Assembly: GCA_965533275.1 (NCBI GenBank)
Contig: CBESWG010000009.1
Location: 1-64,000 of the forward strand
Source of the DNA: JAUXEH01 sp965533275
Lineage (GTDB): Bacteria > Acidobacteriota > Aminicenantia > Aminicenantales > Aminicenantaceae
Direction of reading: 5' to 3'
DNA: 64,000 nucleotides
Shown here one piece after another: positions 15,638-24,351 of the stretch. How positions within the stretch are numbered: position 1 is the first letter of the stretch; each line of letters starts with the position of its first letter. The translations under genes were made by a program, and so were the position numbers. The notes under the pieces were generated by a model. That model saw nothing but the letters and a program-made list of their open reading frames with translations. It was not told the origin of the DNA and searched no databases.

Positions 15638-17794
15638 ATGGATGTACAGGAATTGAAGGCCAAACACACACTTTTGCATGAGTATGCATACACTCGAGGT
15701 GATGTCGACAGGGGCTACAACAACCGGACCCTGTATGTGAACCTGAGTGAAAATTCGGTGGCCGAGAAACCGGTCAGCGCGGAGATGAAGGAGAAGTTCA
15801 TCGGGGGAAAGGGATTCGGCCTGAGGCTCCTGTGGGACGGCACAAAACCGGAAACGAAGTGGGACGACCCCGAGAACGAGATCGTGATCTCTCCCGGCCC
15901 CGTGGCCGGCATCACTCAGTACTCCGGATGCGGCAAGTCCCTGGTGGTCTCGATCTCTCCCTTGACCGATCTGGTCATCGACTGCAACGTGGGAGGTTAC
16001 TTCGGGCCCTTCCTCAAGTTCTCCGGATTCGACGCCCTGGAGATCCAGGGAAAGGCGCAGAGGGACGTCATCCTCGTCATCGATGGCGTCAAGGGTGCGG
16101 TCCGCATCGAAGAGGCGCCGGAAGAGGCCAAGGATTCCCACATCCTGGCCGAGCAGCTGACCGAGATGTATGCCGATGATGAAAGCGATAAGCGCAATGT
16201 TTCTGTTGTCTCTGCTGGCAGCGCGGCTGATTTCACGCACATCGGGTTGCTGAACTTCAGCTGGTATGATGGAAAGAGGAATAAGGTGCGCATCAAGCAG
16301 GCAGGGCGGGGGGGCATCGGGACCGTGTTCCGTGACAAGAAGATCAAGGCCGTGGTAGCGAAGATAGAGAAGATGGGACCCAATCTCAACAATGTGGTCG
16401 ACCTCCCTGCTATCCAGGAAAGGGGGCGGCGTTTTGCACGGGAGATGAAGGAACTCGATCACCTCCAGGCTCACATGAAGGAGACCGGGACCGCCCACCT
16501 CATGGAGATCATGAATGATTATGATCTCCTTCCCGTGCACAATTTCCAGTACGGGGCCCATGATGATGCCGTCAATATCGATTCCCATCACCTGAAAGAG
16601 CGCTTCACCCAGAATATGCCCGATGGCTGCTGGCTGGGCTGCATGATGTCCTGCTGCAAGATAGCCGAGGATTTTAAGCCACGCTCCGGCCCCTATGCAG
16701 GGCAGGTAGTGGACGTAGAGGGCCCCGAGTACGAGACCGCCGCCGGCGTGGGCGCCAACTGCGGCATATTTGATGTGGATGCGATACTGGAGCTCAACTT
16801 CTACTGCGACACCTACGGGATCGATACGATCTCCTTTGGCACCGGAGTGGCGTTTGCCATGGAGTGCTACGAGAACGGGATCATCAACGACGAGATCACG
16901 GGAGGCATCGCGCTGAATTTCGGCAATGCCGATGCGGCCCTGGAGCTCATCCACCAGATGGCCCGCGGCGAGGGCTTTGGAATGACCGTGGGGAAGGGCG
17001 TGCGCGAGATGAAACGGATCTTCGCGCTCAAATACGACGCCAATGCGCAGTTCCTCCAGGATATCGGCATGGAGAACAAGGGACTGGAATACTCGCAGTA
17101 CGTTTCCAAGGAATCCCTTGCCCAACAGGGTGGATATGCCATGACCAACAAGGGGCCCCAGCACGATGAGGCCTGGCTGATCTTCATGGATATGGTCAAC
17201 AAGCAGATCCCCACTTTCGAGGACAAGGCTGAAGCCCTCCATTACTTTCCCATGTTCCGCACCTGGTTCGGACTGATGGGCCTCTGCAAGCTGCCCTGGA
17301 ACGATGTGGAGCCAGAAGACAATGCGGAACACGAGGAACCGGCCAAGGTGCCCGAACATGTGGACAACTACGTAACGGTTTACAACTCGGTGACCGGCAG
17401 CTCCATCGACAAGGTGGAGCTTGTCCGGCAGTCGGAGCGGGTCTACAACTTCCAGAGGGTCTTCAACCTGCGCCGGGGCTACGGCCGCAGGGAGCACGAT
17501 GCCCAGCCCTACCGGGCGGCCGGCCCCGTGACCGCGGCGGAATACGAGTCCCGGCAGGAGCGGTATGACCAGCAGATGAAGGAGATCATAGGGGTGGATC
17601 CGGAGGGCAAGACCACGGAGGAAAAACTGGCCATCACTCGCGAATACCGTGAGGGTTTGTATGAAAAACTGTTGGACGCAGTCTACAAACGGCGCGGATG
17701 GACCCGCAACGGGGTGCCCACGGTCCAGCATCTGCAGGACATCGGCATGGACCTGCCAGAGCTCATCGAAACGGTGACCCCTTTTCTCAAGTAG
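15638..17794 (+). CDS. Aldehyde:ferredoxin oxidoreductase-family tungsten enzyme
   Basis: A 718-residue AOR-family protein. AORs oxidise aldehydes (or act in reverse on acids) with a tungstopterin and a [4Fe-4S] cluster, passing electrons to ferredoxin. The N-terminal domain carries GGKGFGLRLLWDG, SPGPVAGITQYSGCGKS and NVGGYFGPFLKFSGFDALEI. Candidate cluster cysteines are C331, C335, C339 (and C340) in GCWLGCMMSCC and C550 in LMGLCKLPW. The first spacing is C-x3-C, not the C-x2-C of the classic Pyrococcus AOR, so this is a divergent branch with unknown substrate. The ATG at 15638 was preferred because TAAGGAG lies 7 bases upstream. The ThiS/MoaD-like gene follows after 46 bases, and AOR enzymes are often linked to such a protein. 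Confidence 0.94.
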   Translation: MDVQELKAKHTLLHEYAYTRGDVDRGYNNRTLYVNLSENSVAEKPVSAEMKEKFIGGKGFGLRLLWDGTKPETKWDDPENEIVISPGPVAGITQYSGCGKSLVVSISPLTDLVIDCNVGGYFGPFLKFSGFDALEIQGKAQRDVILVIDGVKGAVRIEEAPEEAKDSHILAEQLTEMYADDESDKRNVSVVSAGSAADFTHIGLLNFSWYDGKRNKVRIKQAGRGGIGTVFRDKKIKAVVAKIEKMGPNLNNVVDLPAIQERGRRFAREMKELDHLQAHMKETGTAHLMEIMNDYDLLPVHNFQYGAHDDAVNIDSHHLKERFTQNMPDGCWLGCMMSCCKIAEDFKPRSGPYAGQVVDVEGPEYETAAGVGANCGIFDVDAILELNFYCDTYGIDTISFGTGVAFAMECYENGIINDEITGGIALNFGNADAALELIHQMARGEGFGMTVGKGVREMKRIFALKYDANAQFLQDIGMENKGLEYSQYVSKESLAQQGGYAMTNKGPQHDEAWLIFMDMVNKQIPTFEDKAEALHYFPMFRTWFGLMGLCKLPWNDVEPEDNAEHEEPAKVPEHVDNYVTVYNSVTGSSIDKVELVRQSERVYNFQRVFNLRRGYGRREHDAQPYRAAGPVTAAEYESRQERYDQQMKEIIGVDPEGKTTEEKLAITREYREGLYEKLLDAVYKRRGWTRNGVPTVQHLQDIGMDLPELIETVTPFLK

Positions 17795-17840
17795 GGATTC
17801 CAGTCAGGCACCACGGGAGCAGAGAGGAGAGGGGGTAGCG

Positions 17841-18062
17841 GTGGCCTCATCAACCAAAAACATCACCATCTCGGTCAACGGACATACTATCGCTTGGGAG
17901 GAAGGCATGACCGTGAGGCGTGTGCTGGAGGTCATGAACTACACTTTCCGCATGCTGGTGGTCAAGGTCGAAGACCGTGTCATCAAGAAAGATGAGTATG
18001 ACTCCTATTCCATCCCGGCGGGAGCGGACGTCAAGGTCATCCACATGGTTGCAGGCGGATGA
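17841..18062 (+). CDS. ThiS/MoaD-like sulfur carrier
   Basis: A 73-residue ubiquitin-fold protein ending VAGG, the di-glycine C-terminus required for thiocarboxylate formation. The N-terminal ITISVNGHTIAWEEGMTVR and IPAGADVKVIHMVAGG match the ThiS/MoaD fold. Its place directly after AOR suggests it supplies sulfur for the pterin dithiolene. GTG start with a GAGGAGAGGGGG ribosome site. The activating MoeB/ThiF-type enzyme is not in the window. Confidence 0.88.
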   Translation: MASSTKNITISVNGHTIAWEEGMTVRRVLEVMNYTFRMLVVKVEDRVIKKDEYDSYSIPAGADVKVIHMVAGG

Positions 18063-18113
18063 GATAGAGAATAGACAAACGAACAAATAAATGATGAAAG
18101 GAAGGAGAGCATC

Positions 18114-18395
18114 ATGTTCCGTGTGAATGAATATTTTGAAGGCAGGGTTAAATCCCTCGCATTCGAGACCGGGGAAGGGCCTGCCACGATCGGTGTCATG
18201 GCCGTCGGGGACTACGAATTCGGCACCTCTACGGTAGAGATCATGCAGGTCGTGAGCGGTTCCATGGAAGTCAAGCTGCCTGGCATTGAGGAATGGCAGA
18301 CATTCCGGGCCGGAGATCGCTTCCAGGTCGAAGCGGATCAGAAATTCCAGCTTCGGATCGCTTCTGAAACCGCCTATCTCTGTCTGTACAAGTAG
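18114..18395 (+). CDS. ppnP: Pyrimidine/purine nucleoside phosphorylase (DUF1255)
   Basis: A 93-residue cupin-like protein matching PpnP (YaiE): it begins with the NEYFEGRVKSLAF block, then TSTVEIMQVVSGSMEVKLPG and FRAGDRFQVEADQKFQLRI. The characterised family member cleaves several nucleosides with phosphate. It follows the sulfur-carrier gene after 51 bases with a strong GAAAGGAAGGAG ribosome site, so co-transcription with AOR is likely. Why a nucleoside phosphorylase follows these genes is not clear. Confidence 0.9.
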   Translation: MFRVNEYFEGRVKSLAFETGEGPATIGVMAVGDYEFGTSTVEIMQVVSGSMEVKLPGIEEWQTFRAGDRFQVEADQKFQLRIASETAYLCLYK

Positions 18396-18444
18396 GGGAA
18401 CACTCAGCCAGAAAAATCCTTCCCGGCCCCGTTTTTCCCCACCT

Positions 18445-20034
18445 CTATGAGGCTCCGGTGTCAGCCTGGGTCCAGGCTCCGTCGATGAATCGCCACATCT
18501 TCCCGGTCGGATTCCTGTCTCCCAGCTCGGGCGGGAGGCGGTGTCCTCTGACATTGTCATAGCACTGCAGGGCGGAAAAACGCAGCAGCGAGCGCGGGAT
18601 CCCCACCGCTGTATATCCCGGATGCCCTGAGGCAGGGAACGGACCTCCGTGGTGCATGGCCGGGCTGACCGCCACTCCAGTGGGCATCTTATCGTTCAAC
18701 AGGCGGCCCACCCGGGCCCTCAATAGGGGCTCGATCCGGGTGTAGGCTGCCTCATCCCCATCCTTACCGTGGCTGTAGATGGAGCCGGTCAGATTCCCTT
18801 CCAGGCTGCTGATCACGGCCTCCATCTGTTCCAGGCTGCGAGACATGACAGCCAAAGTGGAGGGGCCGAACGCCTCAACCTGGGCAGCCTGGGGATTTTC
18901 GAGGAACCGGTCTCCAGAGATCTTCAGGAGGGTATTCACGGCCGAAAATCCAGGCTGCTCCGCCCGCGTCTTCTGAGTCAATCTCTCGGCCCCCCGGATT
19001 TCGAGATCGGCCAAGGCATGGGACCATCCCTGCTGAACGCGTCGGCTCAGCAGGAGGCTGTCCGGGGTCTCGTCCAAGATCCGGCCCAGTTTCTCGAGGA
19101 AACGCTCTCCGCCTGCATCCTGCTGGAGGATCACCAAGCCCGGATTGGTGCAAAACTGACCTGCCCCGAGCGTACAGGAAGTGCCGAGCTCTGTGGCGAT
19201 CTCCTGGCCTCGCTCCTGCAGCGCTCCCGGGAGCAGGATCACGGGATTGATCCCTGACATCTCGAGATAGATCGGTTTACCCGCGGCATCCGCAGCCTGT
19301 TTGAGCCGCAGCCCTGCTCTGCGGCTCCCGGTGAAAGCGGTGGCGGCGATATCGGCGTGCGAGACCATTCGGAGCCCGTCTTCGGGGCGCATGTCGTACA
19401 GGAGCTGTACCAGAGAAGGGGGCAGGCCGCTGTCCTGCAGGGCCCGGTGAGCAAGTTCAGCGAGGATTCGGGAAGTGGTCGGGTGGCCGGGATGAGACTT
19501 GGCGATCACCGGCAGGCCTGCTGCCACGGCTGCAGCAAAATCTCCTCCGGAGACGGGATTGAAGGCCAGGGGAAAATTGTTGGGTCCGATGATCGCTACC
19601 GGCCCTTCCAAGGGAGCGTATCTGGACCTGATGTTGCGGATCGTGTCGATGACCGCCAGGCACCAGGATCTGTCACGGGCTGCCGCTGCGGCCTGCTTGA
19701 GCTGGTCACAGGTTCTAGGGATTTCGATGCTGATGAAGCGTGGTTCCTGCGGGAGACCGGTCTCCCCGGAGGCCACAGCAGACAGTTCACTGCTGTTCTT
19801 CTCGATCGCTCCGGCAAACATCTCCAGGAAGCCGGCGAGTTCCTCCGGTGAATTATCCCGCAGCGCCAGGGCTGCCCTTTTCCCCGCAGCCAAGGCGGCC
19901 GCAATGTCTCCCCAATCTGAGATCGGGTACTCCGCACCGCAGGCTTGGCCGGTTGTCGGATCCTCGGCCCGGAAGACCCCGACAGGAGCACCTGCCGGCC
20001 GCCAGTGTCCATCGATCAAGACCGGTTGCAGCAT
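18445..20034 (-). CDS. NADP-type aldehyde dehydrogenase (2-oxoglutarate-semialdehyde-dehydrogenase-like)
   Basis: A 529-residue aldehyde dehydrogenase. Conserved features are the NNFPLAFNPVSGGD cofactor region, FTGSRRAGLRL, the LEMSGINPVILLP segment (carrying the general-base glutamate) and the catalytic cysteine in GAGQFCTNPGLVIL. Length and the FCTNPG motif fit the alpha-ketoglutaric-semialdehyde dehydrogenase branch, which oxidises sugar-acid or hydroxyproline-derived semialdehydes. The start at 20034 has AGGAGG 6 bases upstream; a longer open frame to 20130 is not supported. It stands alone, convergent with ppnP and divergent from the PspC gene. The substrate remains open. Confidence 0.88.
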   Translation of the reverse strand: MLQPVLIDGHWRPAGAPVGVFRAEDPTTGQACGAEYPISDWGDIAAALAAGKRAALALRDNSPEELAGFLEMFAGAIEKNSSELSAVASGETGLPQEPRFISIEIPRTCDQLKQAAAAARDRSWCLAVIDTIRNIRSRYAPLEGPVAIIGPNNFPLAFNPVSGGDFAAAVAAGLPVIAKSHPGHPTTSRILAELAHRALQDSGLPPSLVQLLYDMRPEDGLRMVSHADIAATAFTGSRRAGLRLKQAADAAGKPIYLEMSGINPVILLPGALQERGQEIATELGTSCTLGAGQFCTNPGLVILQQDAGGERFLEKLGRILDETPDSLLLSRRVQQGWSHALADLEIRGAERLTQKTRAEQPGFSAVNTLLKISGDRFLENPQAAQVEAFGPSTLAVMSRSLEQMEAVISSLEGNLTGSIYSHGKDGDEAAYTRIEPLLRARVGRLLNDKMPTGVAVSPAMHHGGPFPASGHPGYTAVGIPRSLLRFSALQCYDNVRGHRLPPELGDRNPTGKMWRFIDGAWTQADTGAS

Positions 20035-20123
20035 TCGGGACCTCCTGAAATATTTTACAGTATCCAGTATATTCAGGATCGAATGCAAGCCAAGCTTCGC
20101 AAGCTGTCTTTGAGAGGGAACCT

Positions 20124-20152
20124 TTGTCATCCTTGGCGCGTAGAACTATAAT
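20124..20152 (+). promoter_or_regulatory. Sigma-70 type promoter of the PspC gene
   Basis: TTGTCA (20124-20129), a 17-base spacer and a perfect TATAAT (20147-20152) lie 20 bases before the ATG at 20173. This is a near-consensus promoter. Confidence 0.7.
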
Positions 20153-20172
20153 AGGGGGAAACGGAGAGAGAC

Positions 20173-20427
20173 ATGACAAAACAGATATACAGGCTTCAGA
20201 GCAGCAAGATGGTCGGCGGTGTGTGTGCTGGCCTGGCGGATTATCTGGATATCGATTCGACCCTGATCAGGCTCCTGTTCGTGGCGGTGGGGCTGCTGAC
20301 GGCGCTGTTCCCCATGTTCCTGTTCTACATCATTGCCTGGGCCATAATGCCCGTCAAGGATGAGGTCGAGGAAATCCGAAAAACCGAGAAAACGGACAAG
20401 GAACACTCGAATAAAACGAAAGCCTAG
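20173..20427 (+). CDS. PspC-domain membrane protein
   Basis: An 84-residue protein with the full PspC domain: YRLQSSKMVGGVCAGLADYL, then a hydrophobic segment LLFVAVGLLTALFPMFLFYI and the AWAIMP end. PspC proteins sit in the inner membrane and take part in phage-shock/envelope-stress responses. The C-terminal tail is charged and Lys/Glu-rich. No pspA or pspB gene is near, as often seen outside Enterobacteria. It has its own strong promoter. Confidence 0.93.
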   Translation: MTKQIYRLQSSKMVGGVCAGLADYLDIDSTLIRLLFVAVGLLTALFPMFLFYIIAWAIMPVKDEVEEIRKTEKTDKEHSNKTKA

Positions 20428-20444
20428 GTGACACGGCCGGGACG

Positions 20445-20473
20445 TTGACTTCTCTCCCTGATTCCGCTATTGT
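20445..20473 (+). promoter_or_regulatory. Sigma-70 type promoter of the deoxynucleoside kinase gene
   Basis: TTGACT (20445-20450), a 17-base spacer and TATTGT (20468-20473) precede the ATG at 20488. The predicted leader is short, and GGAAG serves as the ribosome site. Confidence 0.6.
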
Positions 20474-20487
20474 AATCCGGAAGCAAA

Positions 20488-21159
20488 ATGCCGGATTCCG
20501 AGATCCTGACTTTTAACCATATTGCCGTGGAAGGCGTGTTCAAGTCGGGCAAGACCAGGCTCACCGAGATCCTCGCAAGGAAGCTGTCCGGCCGTGCCGT
20601 GTATGACCGTACGGACAATCCCTATCTCAAGGAATTCTACGAAGAGAAAGAGGGTTCGGCCTTTCTGTCGCAGCTGGTTTTTCTAGTCAACCGTTATCAT
20701 CAACAGGCCGGGCTTCTCCAGCGGAGCCTGTTTCATGAACGGATCGTCTGCGACTATCTATTCGAAAAAGATAAGATCTATGCCTATCAAACCCTGGCAG
20801 ACGAAGAACTGATCGTTTACGAAAAGATACACGGCATCTTCACGGAAAAGATCTCCCGCCCCGACCTGACCATCTACCTGCAGATCACTCTTCCCACCCT
20901 CCTGAGCAGGATCGATCGGGATGGGTCGGGCCTGGACAGAAACATATCCGAAAAATATCTGGAGGATATTGTCGAGGCATTTGATTATTTTTTCTTTAAC
21001 TACAAGGCGACCCCACTTCTGGTGGTCAAGGCCGATGAGCTGAATTTTAACCAGGAAGAGGACATCATGGACTTGATCGATAAAATCCAGCACATGAAAA
21101 AGAGCACCCTGTTCTATGTGCCGCTGAGCCGGTCGGGCAGGGGATTGAAAAAAACTTAA
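20488..21159 (+). CDS. Deoxynucleoside kinase (dAK/dGK/dCK family)
   Basis: A 223-residue kinase that phosphorylates deoxynucleosides in salvage. The P-loop is VEGVFKSGKTRL (residues about 14-25). Family signatures follow: YEEKEGSAFLSQLVFLVNRY, the HERIVCDYLFEKDKIYA motif (ERS/D-R-type acidic and arginine site), LYLQ-like TIYLQITLPTLLSRI and the lid RDGSGLDRNISEKYLEDIVEAFDYFF. Base specificity cannot be read from sequence. It precedes panB, but the 54-base gap and different role argue only weakly for an operon. Confidence 0.88.
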   Translation: MPDSEILTFNHIAVEGVFKSGKTRLTEILARKLSGRAVYDRTDNPYLKEFYEEKEGSAFLSQLVFLVNRYHQQAGLLQRSLFHERIVCDYLFEKDKIYAYQTLADEELIVYEKIHGIFTEKISRPDLTIYLQITLPTLLSRIDRDGSGLDRNISEKYLEDIVEAFDYFFFNYKATPLLVVKADELNFNQEEDIMDLIDKIQHMKKSTLFYVPLSRSGRGLKKT

Positions 21160-21213
21160 GACTTTACCTCAATCCCGATGGATCAAGAGGCGGGATGGGG
21201 AGAAAGGACAGTC

Positions 21214-22077
21214 ATGCCGAACGAAAACACAACACTCCCGGAGATTACCATCCCGCTGCTCGCGGATAAGAAGCAGAGCGGTAAAAAGATCACGGCCCTG
21301 ACAGCCTATGATTATCCCACGGCCAAGATCGTCGACCTTGCGGGCATCGACCTCATCTTGGTGGGTGATTCCCTGGGGATGGTCGTGCTGGGCTATCCCA
21401 ACACCATTCCCGTGACCATGGATGAGATGATCCACCACACGCGTGCTGTGACCAGAGGGGTAAAAAGGGCCCTGGTGGTCGGTGATATGCCCTATTTTTC
21501 CTTCCACCTGTCCGAAGAGGAGGCGGTGCGCAACGCCTCCCGCTTTCTCAAGGAAGCCGGCGCCAAAGCCGTGAAGATCGAGGGTGCGACACGAAAGCGG
21601 CTGAAGCTCATCAGAACGCTCGTCGAGGCCGAGATCCCGGTCATGGGGCACGTGGGGCTCACGCCCCAGTCGCTCTATCACTTGGGCCGGTTCAAGGTCC
21701 AGGGAAAGGAGAACCGGGAAGCACAGAAGATCGTCAGGGACGCCGAAAACCTGCAGAAAGCCGGGGTTTTCGCGGTGGTGCTCGAATGCATCCCCCTTGA
21801 GCTGGCACGCGTGATCACGGAGCAGCTCGAGATCCCGACCATCGGGATCGGTGCCGGGCCCCACTGCGATGGCCAGATCCTGGTGTTCCATGACCTGGCC
21901 GGGTACTCGAATGGGTATCTGCCCAAGTTCGTCAAGCGTTATGCCCAGCTCCACGACCAGATGAGGGAAGCGGTCCGGGAGTACATCCAAGACGTCTCCA
22001 CCGGTGATTTTCCCGACGAGGCCCACTCTTACCACCTGGGTGGGGGAGTGGACCTCGACGAGATCAAAAACGGGTGA
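21214..22077 (+). CDS. panB: 3-methyl-2-oxobutanoate hydroxymethyltransferase (ketopantoate synthesis)
   Basis: A 287-residue PanB, the first enzyme of pantothenate synthesis. It transfers a hydroxymethyl group from methylenetetrahydrofolate to 2-oxoisovalerate. Seen are TALTAYDYPTAKIVDLAGID, the metal-ligand block LVGDSLGMVVLGYPNTIPVT, VVGDMPYFSF, KIEGATRKRLKLI, MGHVGLTPQS and IGIGAGPHCDGQILVFHDLA. Start at 21214 chosen for the AAGGA site 6 bases upstream; an earlier in-frame ATG exists at 21178. panC starts within its stop codon (GTGA overlap), so the two are coupled. Confidence 0.96.
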   Translation: MPNENTTLPEITIPLLADKKQSGKKITALTAYDYPTAKIVDLAGIDLILVGDSLGMVVLGYPNTIPVTMDEMIHHTRAVTRGVKRALVVGDMPYFSFHLSEEEAVRNASRFLKEAGAKAVKIEGATRKRLKLIRTLVEAEIPVMGHVGLTPQSLYHLGRFKVQGKENREAQKIVRDAENLQKAGVFAVVLECIPLELARVITEQLEIPTIGIGAGPHCDGQILVFHDLAGYSNGYLPKFVKRYAQLHDQMREAVREYIQDVSTGDFPDEAHSYHLGGGVDLDEIKNG

Positions 22078-22922
22078 GCAGCATAAGGATTCTCGCATCG
22101 ATCCCGGAGATGAAAGCCTGTAGGAGCGAGGCCGGTGCCAGGGGGAAAAGCGTGGGATTCGTGCCCACCATGGGCTTCCTGCACGAAGGCCACCTCAGCC
22201 TGGTACGGGCCTCGATCCGGGACGCCGATTTCACGGTCGTCAGCATATTCGTCAACCCGGCACAGTTCGCCCCTCACGAAGACTTCGAGGACTACCCTCG
22301 CGACATGGAGCGTGATCTCGATCTCCTCCGCGCAGAAGGGGTGGATGCCGTTTTTGCGCCCTTGAGGGATTCCCTCTATCCGGAGGATTATTTTACCTAT
22401 GTGGAGGCCCAGGGCCTGCAGGAAAGGCTGTGCGGCCAGAGCCGGCCCCATTTTTTCAGGGGGGTCTGCACGATCGTACTCAAACTGTTCCACATCGTGG
22501 AACCGGACATGGCCTTTTTCGGGCAGAAGGATGCCCAGCAGTCCATCATCATCCGCAGGATGGTGAAAGACCTCAACCTGGATGTGCGGATCGTGGTGTG
22601 TCCTATCGTACGCGATCCGGATGGTCTGGCTCTGAGCTCCCGGAACGCGTATTTGGATGCCGCCCAGAGGAAGGCCGGACTCTGCCTGTCACGAAGCCTC
22701 GACCTGGCCCGTGCCATGATCTCAAACGGGGAACGGGATGCGGGCCGGCTCATCAGCATTGTCCGGCAAAACATCGAGGCAGAACCGCAGGCAAAGATCG
22801 ACTATGTGGAAATCGTCGATACAGAGGAACTTCTCCCTGTAAAGATCGTGCAGGAAGGGTACCTCATCGCCCTTGCGGCCTATATTGGTGGTGTCCGGTT
22901 GATCGACAACCTTATCGTTTAA
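22074..22922 (+). CDS. panC: Pantothenate synthetase
   Basis: A 282-residue PanC that joins pantoate and beta-alanine using ATP. The class motifs are clear: VPTMGFLHEGHLSLVRAS with the HxGH signature (residues about 30-45), VVSIFVNPAQFAPHEDFEDYPR, FFRGVCTIVLKLF, FFGQKDAQQS and RDPDGLALSSRN with the KMSKS-like loop. The GTG start overlaps the panB stop by 4 bases. No panD (beta-alanine source) is in the window. Confidence 0.96.
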   Translation: MSSIRILASIPEMKACRSEAGARGKSVGFVPTMGFLHEGHLSLVRASIRDADFTVVSIFVNPAQFAPHEDFEDYPRDMERDLDLLRAEGVDAVFAPLRDSLYPEDYFTYVEAQGLQERLCGQSRPHFFRGVCTIVLKLFHIVEPDMAFFGQKDAQQSIIIRRMVKDLNLDVRIVVCPIVRDPDGLALSSRNAYLDAAQRKAGLCLSRSLDLARAMISNGERDAGRLISIVRQNIEAEPQAKIDYVEIVDTEELLPVKIVQEGYLIALAAYIGGVRLIDNLIV

Positions 22923-22980
22923 ACCTTACCACAGCACAGCTTGCTAAGTTGCCTATGACAGGATTACACTAATTTTTCAG

Positions 22981-24330
22981 ATGGAACACATCTTCGGCTT
23001 CCAGTGGCCTCAACATTTCAGCATTTTGGTATATTCCGGTTTGCTGTTTTTGTTGAGCCAGACAGCGGGAAGGATAGCGGTTTGGCTGGGAGCTCCCCGG
23101 CTCATCGGCTATTTGTTATCCGGTATTCTGTTTGGGCCATCTGTCCTTAGGTTGTTTTCTGAAACCCTGATCCACGGTCAACTGGGCATTATCAAGGATA
23201 TTGCCCTAGCCATTATCGCCTTCTCCATCGGCGGTGCACTGCAGCTGGAACCGTTGAGAGGTATGAAAAAGAGCGTGGTTTGGATCACCATCCTGCAAGC
23301 GTCTGGGGCCTTTGTCGTTGTATTTGTCCTCGTCATTTTCTTCCTGCCCATGCTGATCCCTTTATCTGAAGCGACGGGATTCCAACAAACATATTTGCCC
23401 GCTGCTCTGGTGTTGGGTGCCGTCTCGGTTGCGACTGCTCCTGCCGCCATATTGAGTCTGGTCCATGAATTGAAGGCCAAGGGGCCGTTTACCACAACCT
23501 TATTGGGGGTGGTGGCTCTGGATGATGCCGTTGCGATTCTGGTTTACGGCTATGTGATCGTTTGGGCAAAGGCCCTGATGGGGGGCGTGTCATCGGGGTG
23601 GTTCATCACATTCGCCGCTCCGCTTATTTCCATAGCCTTCTCTGTCGTGATCGGGCTGGTTGTGGGATTCGTGCTCATCAGAATCATAAAATACACCGGT
23701 CCCAGGGACGTCCTGCTGGGATTCGTTCTGGGCTCGATCCTCCTGGCCTGCGGGCTGGCTTTAAGTTTTGGTGTATCGTCACTTCTGGCTGCCATGGTTC
23801 TTGGCTTCATGATCGGAAACTTTGCAGAGCACGAGCGTGCCGGCGAAGCGCTGGATGTGGTGGAAAAAATTGAGGAACCGATCTTTGGAATATTCTTCCT
23901 CCTAGCCGGAACGCATCTGAATCTGGACGTAGGATTCCTGGCTTTGGGAGTCGCTCTGGTCGTTCTGGTAGGCCGGTTTGTGGGGAAGTATTTCGGAAGT
24001 CAATTCGGGGCGAGATTAGGCAAGGCATCTCCTGAAATAAAGAAGTACTTGGGATTCGCTCTGTTACCCTCGGCCGGCGTGGCCATAGGATTGGTGCTGG
24101 ACGCGAGAGATTTTATCGATACCGTCTCTCCGAAATTGAGTGCGGTGATCGTGGGTGCGGTGCTTGGAAAGACCCTGATCAATGAAATTATTACCCCTTT
24201 CCTCGTCCGTTTCGCGCTGATCAAGGCCGGAGAAACAGATATCGGCAAAGCTCGTTTCCACACTCCCATAACTCTGCATGGGCGAATGGGGAATATTCTC
24301 GGCCATCGAAAAAAGAAGCCCGAGAATTGA
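22981..24330 (+). CDS. Cation:proton antiporter (CPA2-like Na+/H+ exchanger family)
   Basis: A 449-residue membrane protein with about 12 hydrophobic segments, matching CPA-type exchangers: LGAPRLIGYLLSGILFGPS near the N-terminus, FSIGGALQLEPL, the ion-site-like region VSVATAPAAILSL followed by VVALDDAVAILVYG (a conserved Asp pair in helix 6), and FFLLAGTHLNLDV. No C-terminal TrkA-type regulatory domain is present. Base use is visibly more AT-rich than its neighbours, no ribosome site is apparent before the ATG, and a weak TTGCTA...TACACT promoter sits just upstream. This suggests transfer or a leaderless mRNA. The substrate ion is undefined. Confidence 0.85.
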   Translation: MEHIFGFQWPQHFSILVYSGLLFLLSQTAGRIAVWLGAPRLIGYLLSGILFGPSVLRLFSETLIHGQLGIIKDIALAIIAFSIGGALQLEPLRGMKKSVVWITILQASGAFVVVFVLVIFFLPMLIPLSEATGFQQTYLPAALVLGAVSVATAPAAILSLVHELKAKGPFTTTLLGVVALDDAVAILVYGYVIVWAKALMGGVSSGWFITFAAPLISIAFSVVIGLVVGFVLIRIIKYTGPRDVLLGFVLGSILLACGLALSFGVSSLLAAMVLGFMIGNFAEHERAGEALDVVEKIEEPIFGIFFLLAGTHLNLDVGFLALGVALVVLVGRFVGKYFGSQFGARLGKASPEIKKYLGFALLPSAGVAIGLVLDARDFIDTVSPKLSAVIVGAVLGKTLINEIITPFLVRFALIKAGETDIGKARFHTPITLHGRMGNILGHRKKKPEN

Positions 24331-24351
24331 ACGAATCCCTCCTTGGAACGG

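Noticed and set aside
15605..17731. A very long open frame on the minus strand opposite the AOR gene
   Set aside because: It has no family motif and mirrors the codon pattern of AOR, which is strongly supported on the plus strand; GC-rich coding DNA often leaves the opposite strand open.
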